Part shown: positions 1 to 10,901 of the stretch, one piece after another
Layout: every line of letters starts with the position of its first letter
Numbering within the stretch: position 1 is the stretch's first letter
From: Aphanomyces cochlioides
Lineage: Eukaryota > Oomycota > Saprolegniomycetes > Saprolegniales > Verrucalvaceae
DNA length: 64,000 nt
Direction of reading: 5' to 3'
Assembly: GCA_019828595.1 (NCBI GenBank)
Contig: JAHQRK010000006.1
Coordinates: forward strand, 620,001 to 684,000
Program-made: the position numbers and the translations under genes
Notes under the pieces: model-generated
Seen by the model: the letters and a program-made list of their open reading frames with translations, nothing else
The model's database searches: none
What the model was told of the DNA's origin: nothing

Positions 1-1614
1 ACGAACGAAATTGAAGTAGTTGAGCCCCTCTCTCATCCTCACATAACCCCACAAGAAAGTCAACAGCTAGCACAACAACCTAAACGGCTGGTCCCTCGTC
101 GAGAATCACAACCGGAAACGGTGACCATTCTCTCTAGTAGCCCTCCACAGTATTTATCGCAAGTGCAGCCTCCTACACAATACGCTTGGTCAGATGGAAG
201 CATTCGACGAGCTCCTGAAGGATGGGTATTCCCTGTTTTAGACACCCGTGTATTATGGGCTTACTGGTTTCGAGGCGACAGTTTAAATCATATTGGCCCA
301 TTCCGCCTCTTGACTGCCCATGACTTTATTTATGACAAATGCAAGCATAATGTGGCACATGCTCGCGACATTATGAGCAAATTGGAGCACATTGCTACAC
401 ATCATACCCTCGTAGGGTGGATTGATGACTTGTCAAAAATGCCACTGGAAACTTGTATGTCTATTTACGATGCTGCTGCTGTTTTACTGAAATCACCACC
501 TGCCAAGTCAAAGACCTTGACTTCTAACTCAGGACGCCGAGGAAAACAAACCAAGACAGCCTCAAAATCTCAACAAAAATCAACGAGAAAGTTTCCACAA
601 GCAGCGTCATTGAAAAATCCACCAGTGCCTACGCTGAGACATTCTCCACGGAGTGTTCCCGTTGCTAAATCGAGTGAGATCGTAATTGACAGGCAAGTTG
701 AAATTATAGATGAAGATGCAATCCACAGACCTGAAAATGTGTCTATCCCAAATTTGCCGTGCCGTGAAATGTGGTGTTTATGGTTTCTTGGTGACTCAGA
801 AAAACAAATTATCCCCTTGAGGCACATTCAGGATACCAGTGTCGTTTCTGCCGACTCAGAGCGAACATGGGAATCTACTCGGACTGTTCTCCTTGAATTG
901 ATTGATATCGCCATCACAAATAGATTTGTCGAGTCTGAGGCCATTCTGGCTTCGCTTGATTATGGGCCATTGTTGGCTGTTTTCGACAAATTATTTTCCG
1001 TTTTATTACATAGGAACCCAATTTATAACCTCGTGGGACCTGGTTTGTTAACTCAAGCGTCTATTGATAAGGCAACCTGTAACGACATTGAACGTGCATT
1101 ACAGCGGGCAAGAATTATGCCGAAAATAACTTCAGCACAAGGCTTTGCGTGGGCCGATGGCTCAGTAAGGCAAATACCAGAAGGCTGGACATTTCCCGTG
1201 GATATTTCATGCAGACAATTATGGGAGCATTGGTTTTTCGGCCAGCCAGACCTGGAAGTTGGTCCATTTAATGCCATCATGCTCTCGGATATTCCAGGAT
1301 TTCACAACCGTGGAAGAATGAGCGGAGCTAAGTTTCTTGTTCAGGATCATGTCGACGTGGCCATTGCAAAGGATTTTGCAAAGTCTGTGGATGATGTTGT
1401 ATCTCTAGATCGAGAGAAGTCGCTCGTTTTGTTTGATCAAGCTTTTGATGCACTGCTCCATGACAATCCAATAGGTCCCAGTCTTGGTGGCCACGGCCCA
1501 AACCATATTCTAAGCGAAAATGCATCGAAGTATACATGGCCAACCGTGCGAGAAAAAATGCGCCGAATGAAACTGAAACGAAAAGGAGACAATGATTCTT
1601 CAAATCAAAATTAA
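1..1614 (+). CDS. Three-domain WF-GD/GPFR family protein, 5' end outside window
   Basis: Reading frame 1 is open from the first base to TAA at 1612-1614 (537 residues visible), so the gene starts upstream; the GTG at 121 is only an internal Val codon. Three copies of the window's family domain are visible. Copy 1 (residues about 60-165) has YAWSDGS, LWAYWFRGD and IGPFRLL. Copy 2 (about 240-340) is degenerate, with MWCLWFLGD followed by IPLRHI. Copy 3 (about 380-520) has FAWADGS, LWEHWFFGQ and VGPFNAI, so its usual D and R are changed. The tail is YTWPTV followed by KLKRKG, a basic nuclear-type end. Acidic-hydrophobic stretches (EIEVVE, EIVIDRQVEIIDED) resemble SUMO-interacting motifs. The function is unknown; I infer a nuclear DNA- or chromatin-binding protein from the basic tail and the paralogues. 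Confidence 0.8.
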   Translation, partial: TNEIEVVEPLSHPHITPQESQQLAQQPKRLVPRRESQPETVTILSSSPPQYLSQVQPPTQYAWSDGSIRRAPEGWVFPVLDTRVLWAYWFRGDSLNHIGPFRLLTAHDFIYDKCKHNVAHARDIMSKLEHIATHHTLVGWIDDLSKMPLETCMSIYDAAAVLLKSPPAKSKTLTSNSGRRGKQTKTASKSQQKSTRKFPQAASLKNPPVPTLRHSPRSVPVAKSSEIVIDRQVEIIDEDAIHRPENVSIPNLPCREMWCLWFLGDSEKQIIPLRHIQDTSVVSADSERTWESTRTVLLELIDIAITNRFVESEAILASLDYGPLLAVFDKLFSVLLHRNPIYNLVGPGLLTQASIDKATCNDIERALQRARIMPKITSAQGFAWADGSVRQIPEGWTFPVDISCRQLWEHWFFGQPDLEVGPFNAIMLSDIPGFHNRGRMSGAKFLVQDHVDVAIAKDFAKSVDDVVSLDREKSLVLFDQAFDALLHDNPIGPSLGGHGPNHILSENASKYTWPTVREKMRRMKLKRKGDNDSSNQN

Positions 1615-2971
1615 TGGTTTGATCGTTGCTTTTGTTACAACTGTAACAACATCTTGGAAATCTCTAGTTCTTTTGGCTGCCGTGCTTGTATCAATAAAGC
1701 ATACCTTGCTTTGTCGATGAGTACTATTTTCACTCGCATTTTTGATATTTCTGGGAAGTTTTGGTAACAGAGGACTTGCGACCTAACGGCAACGATTCAC
1801 TGACCCTGGGAAAATATTACATAAAAAGAACAAACCTCGGGCGCTTAGTTGCCACCAATAACAGTTTGTTTGGGATGTGATTGTTAAAAAATCGAAATAT
1901 TGTGTTTTGTTGATTCATTGCATCAGTGCTCTTGGATGCCAACACAAATTTGCGCCGGAGCCAGCAACGGTGTTACCAACAAGGATGCAGCAAATGCAAA
2001 TCTCTGAATGGTTTGCTCCTTTGTCGGCCGAAGATATCATGGCATGCGAGTTACCTGTCAATTGTGAGTTCTTGCTTGCATGAAGTGCAGACTTGCTCAG
2101 CGCGTGCAAAACTGTTAATTATTTATGTTAACAAAGTATATTGATCGATGTATATCTTCCACCGACTTCGAAATTAAATAAATACTAGTACTCGCTTTTT
2201 CAAAGAGTAATTGCTTGTCCATTATAAAAGTTGTTAGACGGTTGGACATAAATAGATTCGAGGACCAATAAAAATGATATCAGGGGTCCACTCTAATCAA
2301 TAATAATAGATACGACTAATTGAAGAGACGGACTAGTCCATTTAGCTTTTCAAAAGTGCCATATTTTCATTCACATGAATGAAATGAATTCGATTCAATT
2401 TTCAAGGCGATGATTCCGAAAGGTCAATGAATGGCAGGATAACTCCAGATGGCTCAAACAAATTCTTCTGCATCGTTTATTGGAGAAACGAAATATATCG
2501 CAAATTTCTTGGCAGATTGCGAAACATCACTCGCTCTGAATCAATGCAAGTGCTTCCCTGCTTTGAACTTTGCTTTGTATATATAAGTTTGATTTGTCTG
2601 ACAAGCCATCGTCGCACTCTTGAACACTGTTCGTACAAAATAATCTCCGAGAAGCTGAAGAATTTGAGGAGAAAAATTTCCCTTGAGTAATGATGCTACA
2701 GACATTTTTCACATGCTGAACACAGTAGCAAAAAATTCTGGTGAACACAAGAATTGCACCCAAGAAAGAGTTAAGGTTAACTGTACAGATCTGTAAATTT
2801 CAATAGTCCCATGAATCCAATTAATCAAAGAACCATCATAAAAAGTCGAGAAAGTTTAGCTGACAATGGTTTTCCCATTATTTCTTCCATATTGCATTGT
2901 TTCCTCGTGGGAGGATGACCCAACACAACGAAGACAGGACTCACTAGTGCATACACATGTTAAATTTCAGA
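1615..2971. other. Intergenic, 3' ends of two convergent family genes
   Basis: AT-rich spacer between the stop codons of two convergent family genes. Only short open frames (under 90 codons) with no recognisable domain occur. I see no RNA gene and no terminal inverted repeat. Confidence 0.6.
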
Positions 2972-5900
2972 CTATACGTCGAAAGCCCTCTTCTTCTTCT
3001 TCTCCTTTGCCATGATCTCGTAAACTGAACCATACATATAATATACCACTTGTTCCAAGCGGAGTTTTTCGAAGCCTTCTCGTGTCAACGCTCCATCGGG
3101 AGTCTTGCCAAGCAGAATATCAAATGATTTGTCAAACACTGCCAACAATTCTGCCGATGGCATTTCTGAAATGTGTTCCACTGACCCAGCCAATAAATTG
3201 TTTGTTGCAATTTTGATCAGCTGATCCATGACGGCTCTGCCACGGGCAAGCAAAATGCGCGAGTTGCTATCATTCACATCGTGAGATCTTAAAAAGCGAA
3301 AGGGGCCAATTTGGTTCACAGTATCGCCACGGAACCAGTAGCACCACATTGTCTTACAAGTACTTGCGGGGCACTTCCAATTTTCTGGCACTCTGTGGAG
3401 TTGACCATCCTTCCATTCAAATGTGGCACCTATTGTTTCTGCCGAGCTTGCTGGGCTCTTTGGGACAACCATTTGATCGGATTCGTTTCCAGGTCCAGGT
3501 GTAGTAGTGGGTCTGGAGATATCGTCGGAGGCAACTTTGGTCGTAATTTTGTTCGTCAGGCGGGGAGGAAGAAGATATGACGTATTTTCTACGCTCGGTC
3601 GTTTTCCAGATTGCTCGTCTGATTTTTCAGATCTAGTCAAAGATGAGTGTTCAGCCACCTGAGTCGAGCTTTTGCTTGAACCGGTAGTTGAATTCCCTGA
3701 CTTAGATGAGGTCGACAACTCACTCATCGACTCTTCTGGAGTTCCAGAACCCTTACGAGATGTTGGAGTCCATCTCGATGGCTTCTTTTTCGCTTGTGCA
3801 TCAGCGATTTCTGCTTCGCGGTTGGACGTCTCGGATGATGCACTGGCTACGGTTTGATCTGAATTGTTGAGATTTCCAGTGACAATTTGGAGTTCTTGAG
3901 CTCCATGGCGATTTGCAACTACGGGTTTCTCCACGAATTCTTCGCCTTCTGGTTGTCTGCTGGAGGATGAGGTTTTATTCCCAGGTTGAACAGGGTCCCA
4001 ACGAGTTCGTTTTGGCTTGGATGGTGCTGATACTAGAGAGGATTGTGACGAGCTAAAGTTTGTTGGGGGAACAAAAATTTCTTGAGGTGATTTTTCGACA
4101 GGAAGACTCTTTGAGCTTGATTCACTTGAAAAATTAACCAATCTGGACAAGGCAGTTGGCGACTTGGCCGTCTCAGGAGCTGGTTTTGATTGTGAGTCAT
4201 TTCTCTTGCTCTCTGAGATATCTGTGGGCTCAGATATGACAATAGAGCTACCAGATAGCTCAACATCAGCATTCTTCCGCTCGGGGTGATTATGTGTGTT
4301 CACGTCAACTGGAGATGATTCTGTGCTTTGTCCCACAACTGAGACTGTGATCGATGACTTTTCAACAGTAAGAATCGAGGAACCGGAGTTTGATGAACCA
4401 CTTGTACGATTGGTGATGGTAGTCTCGCGAGAGCCTGAAGGTTCATTCGACGAGACCCGGGCACTTGCTGCCAGGGTGACGAGAGCATCTCCTGCTGTCG
4501 TGCGGGGAGTTTCTGGGTCGTCATTTTCATCCACTTTATCATTTCGGATAGCATCTGCTAGCTTTGACGTCGTGTCCTTCGACTTTGATGATTTCTTGTT
4601 CATTTCCGTAGGTTGCCACTCGGCCTCTGACATTTCAGACGGTACTTCGTCTGGGATCTGGCGTTGGGCGTCTGCTGTCAACTGATTTTTTTTGCCCAAG
4701 TGCATTGTCGCGCTGGTAGGGAGCTCAGCTGTTTTGTTTGCACCCTTTTCCTCATTTGCCGTCTTAGTGTCCTCGGCCGTCTCGACATTTTTCTGTCCAA
4801 CTTTATAGCCTTTTGGTCGCCCTCGTTTCTTCTTAGCAGGAGGAGCAGGCGAACCAATGCCCTCAACGGATAGCAATACAGTTGCCTCAGACGACAAGTC
4901 TTTTTCAGTGGCTCTTCGGGTTTGGTCTGTTGAATGGGGCAGTGATTCGATAGGATCTACGGGCTTCACGAGCTTCACAGACTCCACAAATGGGCTAACA
5001 ATTTCGCCAATGGCTGGTCCAAGTATGTCTTCAAACATATCTGGACTAACTTCCAAACCAGGCTCTTTGGGTAAAATTTGAGGTGACTCATCGTGGAATT
5101 TTGCCACTCGAGGTTTTTTTGTCGGGCTACTACTTTCTTGATAAAATGACCCGTTCTCTGGATTGTCTTCATCGTTGTCGTTTTGTGTCTCGATATTTGT
5201 TGGAGAACGCACTTCATCCCACGCGGTAGTTAGTGGAGATACAACTTCCGAATGATTCACACGTTTGGGTCGCCCTCGAGGTTTGGGGGATGACAAGCTT
5301 TTAGGCCGACCACGCTTCTTCGGCTGTGGAGCTCCATCTGATACCACGTCACTCTTCAGAGTTGTCGACCGTGATAGGTTTTCAAGAATATTGCGCTCAG
5401 CTTCTTCAAGCATCTTTGCCTTTTTCCATCCCGGTTTAGGGCCACGGCGCTTCTTCACAGGCTCTTCTGTGGTTGGGGAAATCTCGTTCACTGGAGGAGT
5501 TGGAACTTCAACGTTCGCCCCAACTAATTCCTTCGACGAATCACCAGGCACGGACATATCGATTTCCAAGCTCTTCTTCCATCTAGGAGTACGTTCGCCG
5601 CCTTTGCTTGTTATATCATTCGGCTCAAGTTCGTCCTCAGTAAGATCCACAGACGGTCGAGACTTTTTCCCTGATCCAGGCTTTCTACCAGGCTTTTTTC
5701 GTGGTGGCTTCTTAGCCTCTGTATCGTCGCTTGATTCATTACTTGACTCTTGATTGTCCTCAAGAACTTCCTCAGTAATTTGAATTTGTTTTCTCCATCC
5801 GGGTTTTCGGCCAGGCTTCTTTCTAGGAGGTTTTATGATCGCTTCTTCGTCAGTTGATTCACCCAATTCATCTTTAGGAGGCTCCGCAAGTGTTTGAGAT

Positions 5901-7093
5901 TTTTTGCCAGATCCTGGCTTTCTACCAGGCTTCTTCCGTGCTGGCTTTGGGGTGTCAGCTTCGTCAGTTACTTCATACGACTCGTGCCCTTCATCATGCA
6001 TAATCTCGGATGCTTTTGCCTTTTTGCTCCATCCAGGTTTTCTACCAGGCTTCTTTCTTGGAGGTTTTACAACCTCATTTTCTTCATTCGACGGTGCTGC
6101 CACTGAGTTGGCCTGGGGAACATCTTCTCCCTTCTCGGTCTTTTGAGTATGTTGCATCACAGGTGTCTTTGCTCCGGTGGTACTCTTGGAAATGGATGAT
6201 ACCCTTGTCGCAAAAGCTTCATCTTCACTTTCTCCTGGCAGTGGGGAAGATATGGTATCGTTGTCTGATACATTTGAAGCACGACGCTGAGGCATTCGCA
6301 GTGAGGCAACGTAGTGTTTGTCCGGACTGTTTACAGATCCATTGGTCGATGTAGTCTGGGTCAAAATGTTTCCAGTTGCGTTGACAAATTGGAGGTTCGA
6401 TGCTTCCACCGATGGGGTATCTTCGTTGCTTGACGATGCCGCCGGAACATTTGCAGGGAGGGTTTTTATGGGCAGATTGTTCTCTGATTCCTCTGAAATT
6501 TGGAAGCTCTGATTTGAAAGAAGTGCGTTTTGTGTTGGAGCTGTATGTTCGATTGCCTGGTTTGGGGCAGAGGAAGTCTCCTGTGGAATATCAGAGTCAA
6601 CTCGAACACGTTTTGCAGGACGCTCAAGGAGTGATGAACCGCTCAACTCGGTCACAGGAGTACTACTTGTATCGGTAGGGTCACTCAGTGTTTCAGTTTG
6701 TTGAACTAACCGACTTGTAGTCTGCATGATTGCAGTTGTCAACGTGCGCATCGCAAATGTGAGTTCTTGAGAAGCAGCAAGGGGAGGCGGTGCATTAGCT
6801 GAAAGGGTCGGTGAGTTCGGTAGTCTCCCATCAACTGCTCGGGCCACGCTAAAGGAAAGGCGGTCAACTTGCGTTTCTAAGGCTTGCAAGCGTTGGCGAA
6901 TGAGGTACAGAGTTTCGTCAACGACGGTGTTCCGTTGGGCTGTTTGTTGGGCAATTGCACGGCATATACGATCTGGGAGGCTCTCCATTTGCCTCTCCAG
7001 TGCATCCATGCGACGATGCATCCTTTCTTCGCTCGTCTCCGAGCTAGAAGGGCCGGCAACGGCCGTGGGCCTTTCTTCACTCGTTCCTTCCAT
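2972..7093 (-). CDS. 1373-aa AT-hook-rich member of the WF-GD/GPFR family
   Basis: One uninterrupted frame from ATG 7091-7093. The N terminus carries the family helix (RRMDALERQMESLPDRI, about residues 28-44) and the second conserved helix (about 110-130, AMRTLTTAIMQ). A long Ser/Thr/Pro/acidic disordered region follows, with about eight AT-hook-like cores: four GRKPG motifs in a repeated K-x-P-x-R-K-K-P-G frame (about residues 348, 390, 427, 468), an RRGPKPG (about 550), GRPKS and GRPKR (about 595-607) and GRPKG (about 757). A single C-terminal family domain (about 1228-1365) shows FEWKDGQ, MWCYWFRGD and IGPFRFL, then YMYGSVY and EKKKKR. AT-hooks bind the DNA minor groove, so a chromatin-associated role is likely. 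It is much longer than its paralogues because of the AT-hook and disordered insert. No intron is needed. Confidence 0.85.
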   Translation of the reverse strand: MEGTSEERPTAVAGPSSSETSEERMHRRMDALERQMESLPDRICRAIAQQTAQRNTVVDETLYLIRQRLQALETQVDRLSFSVARAVDGRLPNSPTLSANAPPPLAASQELTFAMRTLTTAIMQTTSRLVQQTETLSDPTDTSSTPVTELSGSSLLERPAKRVRVDSDIPQETSSAPNQAIEHTAPTQNALLSNQSFQISEESENNLPIKTLPANVPAASSSNEDTPSVEASNLQFVNATGNILTQTTSTNGSVNSPDKHYVASLRMPQRRASNVSDNDTISSPLPGESEDEAFATRVSSISKSTTGAKTPVMQHTQKTEKGEDVPQANSVAAPSNEENEVVKPPRKKPGRKPGWSKKAKASEIMHDEGHESYEVTDEADTPKPARKKPGRKPGSGKKSQTLAEPPKDELGESTDEEAIIKPPRKKPGRKPGWRKQIQITEEVLEDNQESSNESSDDTEAKKPPRKKPGRKPGSGKKSRPSVDLTEDELEPNDITSKGGERTPRWKKSLEIDMSVPGDSSKELVGANVEVPTPPVNEISPTTEEPVKKRRGPKPGWKKAKMLEEAERNILENLSRSTTLKSDVVSDGAPQPKKRGRPKSLSSPKPRGRPKRVNHSEVVSPLTTAWDEVRSPTNIETQNDNDEDNPENGSFYQESSSPTKKPRVAKFHDESPQILPKEPGLEVSPDMFEDILGPAIGEIVSPFVESVKLVKPVDPIESLPHSTDQTRRATEKDLSSEATVLLSVEGIGSPAPPAKKKRGRPKGYKVGQKNVETAEDTKTANEEKGANKTAELPTSATMHLGKKNQLTADAQRQIPDEVPSEMSEAEWQPTEMNKKSSKSKDTTSKLADAIRNDKVDENDDPETPRTTAGDALVTLAASARVSSNEPSGSRETTITNRTSGSSNSGSSILTVEKSSITVSVVGQSTESSPVDVNTHNHPERKNADVELSGSSIVISEPTDISESKRNDSQSKPAPETAKSPTALSRLVNFSSESSSKSLPVEKSPQEIFVPPTNFSSSQSSLVSAPSKPKRTRWDPVQPGNKTSSSSRQPEGEEFVEKPVVANRHGAQELQIVTGNLNNSDQTVASASSETSNREAEIADAQAKKKPSRWTPTSRKGSGTPEESMSELSTSSKSGNSTTGSSKSSTQVAEHSSLTRSEKSDEQSGKRPSVENTSYLLPPRLTNKITTKVASDDISRPTTTPGPGNESDQMVVPKSPASSAETIGATFEWKDGQLHRVPENWKCPASTCKTMWCYWFRGDTVNQIGPFRFLRSHDVNDSNSRILLARGRAVMDQLIKIATNNLLAGSVEHISEMPSAELLAVFDKSFDILLGKTPDGALTREGFEKLRLEQVVYYMYGSVYEIMAKEKKKKRAFDV

Positions 7094-8786
7094 CGAATGT
7101 GTTGGGAATGCGCACAGTCTGTCAGAAGATCAATATCCGGATCCGCATATAAATCCTTTTTGTTCCAAAAGAAAAGAAAGGCGGGGCGTTCGAAAGCTTC
7201 CATGGTTCAAGTCCACGACGTCCTGGGTAGTCCACGGACTCTAGCGTATATTTATGGCGATGAGCTAGTTCTAGAGCATCAGAATGATCTGCGTTTACAT
7301 GAAGGATTTCAGAGATAAGAAAAGGGAGTCACGACAAACGACTTTAGCAACACAAGGTGGATAATTCGAAGTCCTTTCTGGTTGGCATGCTTCCAGAATG
7401 ACTGAGTTGAAGTCTTTCCCGGGTTCAGACTTGAGTTCTGTCCCTAGCAAGGGTGAATGGATATACTGTGGCTGGCTGCGAAACTGATGGCAGTTCCGTC
7501 GTTGACAAAATGGTACCCACAGTTTTTGGCGCGGCACGGCTTTTCTTGCAGTGCTGGGTGCCTCTTGTGGGGACACTCTTGAAATCATCCTTGCACTTTG
7601 TTATCCAAAGAATCCAACGCCACCATGTGCTGCTTTTAGGTCGCCGTCATCCACCAAATGACTAGTGATTCAAGACCATCGACCTAAGTTTCAAGTGCAC
7701 TCCCACATCTTTATTCGACTCGTGGAGTCAAGTCCAACTCATTTCGGTCATTCTGGGAGATTGACCTCTCCGTCATGCATGGAGAAATACGCCGACGTTT
7801 TTTATCACTGTAGAGTATACCACGTTGGACGGGAAGTCTGGTCAAGAGCATCATGCGACTTTGAAATTGTTGGCTGTGGAAACTGCACGGTTCCACGCGA
7901 CCCGACGTATCTCTCTTGGACTTGTATGCATTGAACTGGGGCTTTTCTCAAGAGTGAAGTTGAAAGCATGACACGATCAACACGGGCGTCATCCTTGGAC
8001 TTGTTTGTAAAGTGAAGATATCAATCCGATGAAGACAAGGCAGCCCATCAGTAGGCTAGCCACCGGTAGCCTTTGCCGAGCCGTACAGCGTCGGGTCTGT
8101 CGCGTGTGATGATGTGTGAACTCCAAGAACTCGACACATTTCAAGCCTGACTTGGATGGGTGCAGCAAAACGTGTTACTGCACGTCACTGGACCGACCGA
8201 CGTACCTGGCGTCAACACACTCTTACGTTAGCGTCATCTCGTTGTCATTCTCCCATTTCAGGAGATGTCTCGATCATTTTGTCAAACATCCAACTTGAAA
8301 ACCTTGGACGTCCAACCTTCTCGTGATCGTCTCCTGTTGACGAAACAAGCATTGCATGACGTGTGGGGCAGTCCGGATTCCAAACTCGTCAGGTTTCAAT
8401 TCAACTTCGTCGTGTGGTGTGAGCCCAAGATCTCTTGATTCATTCGACACACAGATGCCGAGACTTGTGAGATGACCTTCATACGATGTGATATCACTTG
8501 TCCAAATGGTGCTGCGAGCACCTTGGAACACATGGTACAATTGTGTCACTGATCTGTGCGACCTGCGTTCACGTACTGATCAAGTCTCGATCGTGATGAA
8601 ACGAGGAGAGGATCTGTCGTGCGTGTGCCAATGGTCCGAATGCAATCACCATTACCATTTCGCGTGAAGGTGAACATTGGAATGGTGGTCTTGTGTCCTT
8701 TATCTCCGTGTGAAATTGTGTGAGATTTGGTTGGGTCTGCCGCAATCCTCGTCTTGCGGTGAAAGAATCAATCCAGTGGGCACAGC
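7094..8786. other. Shared 5' region of two divergent family genes
   Basis: A 1.7-kb divergent intergenic region between the ATG of the AT-hook gene (-) and the ATG of the next family gene (+). It is richer in G+C than the transposon blocks and holds only short open frames without domains. It contains an ATCCGGAT palindrome 42 bp from the minus-strand start codon. No other feature is recognised. Confidence 0.6.
7135..7142. promoter_or_regulatory. ATCCGGAT palindrome upstream of AT-hook gene
   Basis: Perfect 8-bp palindrome 42 bp upstream of the ATG at 7093, next to an AT-rich stretch (CATATAAATCC). The same octamer lies near the 5' ends of other family genes (37310, 61689, 61894, 63390). A regulatory role is inferred from recurrence only. 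Confidence 0.35.
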
Positions 8787-9739
8787 ATGGAAGACCGTTT
8801 GGCTCAACTGACTCAGTCGCTCGACCAAGTTCATCGCCGACTGGATGCACTCGAAAGACAAGTCCAGGAATTACCAGAGCGTCTCGGACGGGCGATGGGA
8901 TTGAATGCAGGAGCTGCTGCAGACGGCGCACAAGTGTTCAACCTTATCGTGCAAGCAATCTCGACATCGATTATCCAGACCGTCACGGACAATCTGAGGA
9001 TCACAGCTCCAAATGCACCACGATCGCAGTCGCCTTCAACGGACACGTCGCCGAAAGAATCCGTGCGGCCACTTTCGTCTCTGCAAAACAACAGCGACAC
9101 TCCATACAACGCAGTCCCGATGCATCACATATCGTCCCGATCGCCGATGAGTCCCGAACCAGCACCGATGGCATCAATTACGCGCGAATGCCAGTCTCTC
9201 CATCGTTTGTGATGATTCCGCGACAGTCGTTGCCAAGACTTGAGAGTCCCATGGCTCATCGCGTTGTCGGAAAAGAATTCATTTGGCCAGACGGAACGAC
9301 GCGCCGTGCGCCACATACATGGCAGTTCCCTATCAACTCCTGTCGAGAGATGTGGCGTTGTTGGTTTTGGGGTGATCCTGGGAACGAGATCGGACCCTAC
9401 CGCTTCCTCAAATCTCGCGACGTTGCCCACACTAACTGTGTCAAGAACATGTCGAATGCCCGCGTCGTGATGAATCATCTCGTTCAAACTGCGATTGACC
9501 ATGGAATAGTGGAGTCTGTCGATGCGTTGGATATACTGCCTCTTGCTGACACAATGCGCGTCTTTGATCGTGCGTTTGATCTATTTGCAGGTAAAGGTCC
9601 CGATGGTAGCTACATACGAGAAGGTTTTGAGCGCCTCAGGCCGGATGAGGCTGCCACAGTCAAATACAGCTCTGTCTACGAACGACAGAGGAAGCGTCGA
9701 CGAACGGAGAACCAGCAATTCTCTGACTCTAAGGCTTAA
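8787..9739 (+). CDS. WF-GD/GPFR family gene with one frame break
   Basis: The first part (ATG 8787, frame open to 9212) encodes the family N-terminal helix (RRLDALERQVQELPERL) and second helix (IVQAISTSIIQTV). The C-terminal part continues in another frame, which is open across about 9150-9739, with one complete domain: FIWPDGT, MWRCWFWGD, IGPYRFLKSRD, SNARVVM, YSSVYE and RKRRRT. The frame change lies somewhere in about 9000-9212. It may be a one-base indel, a sequencing error or an unrecognised short intron; I found no GT-AG pair of the right phase, so the gene may be a pseudogene. It is divergent from the AT-hook paralogue. Confidence 0.7.
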
Positions 9740-10131
9740 TGAACGTGTGTGGACAGTGATCTAGTTGAAATGCATGAGGGCAATTTTTCAGAAGCGAACC
9801 AATGCTTGTATTGTCGTTTTCGTCCAAATTTGCAGTTTTGGCCATAGAATAATCGGAAAGTACATGAATGTGTTGGTGTGGTTTGTGCTGATTGGCTGGT
9901 TCGATTTGTGATTGACTCGAAGTTTGATCGATTTCCCCGGCTGATCAATTCTGATTGGCTGACTAATTTAAATTTTTAATTCTAGCCAATCAGAGATGCC
10001 CGTTCGATTCGGAAACCTCGGTCGATTCAAACCGTTCCTCACAATTTTGTATCAAACGCACAATATTATTCCTTCATAATAAGCATCCGCAACAGTCTCT
10101 GAATCCTTCTCTAAATAATAGGAATTTATCT
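9740..10131. other. Intergenic with CCAAT-type dispersed repeat
   Basis: Spacer between the family gene and the Crypton relic. It holds no gene; most of it is the dispersed repeat listed at 9941-10066. Confidence 0.6.
9941..10066. repeat. Dispersed repeat copy 1 with inverted CCAAT boxes
   Basis: About 110 of these bases recur at 41801-41910 on the same strand with few differences. Each copy begins CTGATC[AG]ATTCTGATTGG, has facing CCAAT boxes (GATTGGCTGA and CTAGCCAATC about 20 bp apart) and ends TCAAACGCACAATA. Copy 1 carries an extra stretch of about 15 bp near 9998-10014 relative to copy 2. It may be a mobile-element promoter or 5' end, since copy 1 lies just upstream of a Crypton. Confidence 0.65.
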
Positions 10132-10901
10132 GTGTCGAATCAGGAGTGTCTTTCATGTTACAGTGCAAAGTGTAGTGCAGTACCTGTACAGTTGATGGAT
10201 TCAATCCTGGCTACCTGGGTAAAAGTCCAAGGTGGCAAAATCCGACTGCCTCTCGACCCCGGACTCTGCAAATTGTTTTTCTCTCACGAATCCACCGCTT
10301 TGGAAAAGAATCGAACATCGAAAACAAAGTTTAAATCGTCTTCTGCAATCAATGGATGCAGGAGCGCCATTGCTCATCTCTATAGAGTCAAAGGTGAAGA
10401 TATCCGATGAAATGAAAAGTCTGCTTTCTGGTAATCTATGCAGTTTACGTCTTCTGTGTTATATTATGTAGATTTCTCGAGTGGATATAATTGAATGAAG
10501 AGGGAGAAATGCCGATATGTGAAGGCAAAAATGCAATGACGATAGATGGTAGTATTCGGCGTGGACGTTGTCTAACCTTTCTAAGGCTACTACTTCCTGT
10601 CACGTAAGGCTATTCAACGAGGGGAAAGCTACAAAGACTATCCCAATGCTCATGCCTTCTTGATCTTTTGTTGGAACCTCGTTGCTCGTTGCACCACAGT
10701 TGGTTCGATTAGATTTGATCATATCTCTTGGGAAGGTACTTGTGACTATATTGACTAGACTTAACATGATGTAGTTGATGCATTGGTAGTACAATATGGA
10801 TTGATGAAAAATGGTCAAGAAGGAAAGAACTGTTCACCACGCAGAGTCTTTGCGAATCCACAAGACCCATATATCTGTCCCATCCTGAGGTAGTATAGTT
10901 A
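10132..10901 (+). pseudogene. Crypton tyrosine recombinase, 5' half
   Basis: Coding homology is spread over several frames. Near 10350-10420 two overlapping frames give CRSAIAHLYRVKGED and DEMKSLLSG, which I read as a core-binding-like region. At about 10500-10545 one frame gives EEGEMPICEGKNAMTIDG. At about 10645-10735 comes HAFLIFCWNLVAR (with the first catalytic Arg of tyrosine recombinases) then FDHISWEG, and at about 10810-10885 KNGQEGKNCSPRRVFANP and YICPIL. In-frame stops and shifts make it non-functional. Homology stops at the MITE inserted at 10902 and resumes at about 14443. Cryptons are DNA transposons that move by a tyrosine recombinase; the assignment rests on my recognition of oomycete Crypton motifs. 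Confidence 0.7.

Noticed and set aside
121..123. GTG as start codon of the first gene
   Set aside because: The frame is open upstream to base 1, and this is a eukaryotic-type gene; GTG is an internal Val codon and the gene starts outside the window.
5265..5753. 162-codon ORF on the plus strand
   Set aside because: Antisense shadow of the AT-hook region of the 1373-aa gene; the Gly/Phe/Arg-rich composition comes from the repeats.
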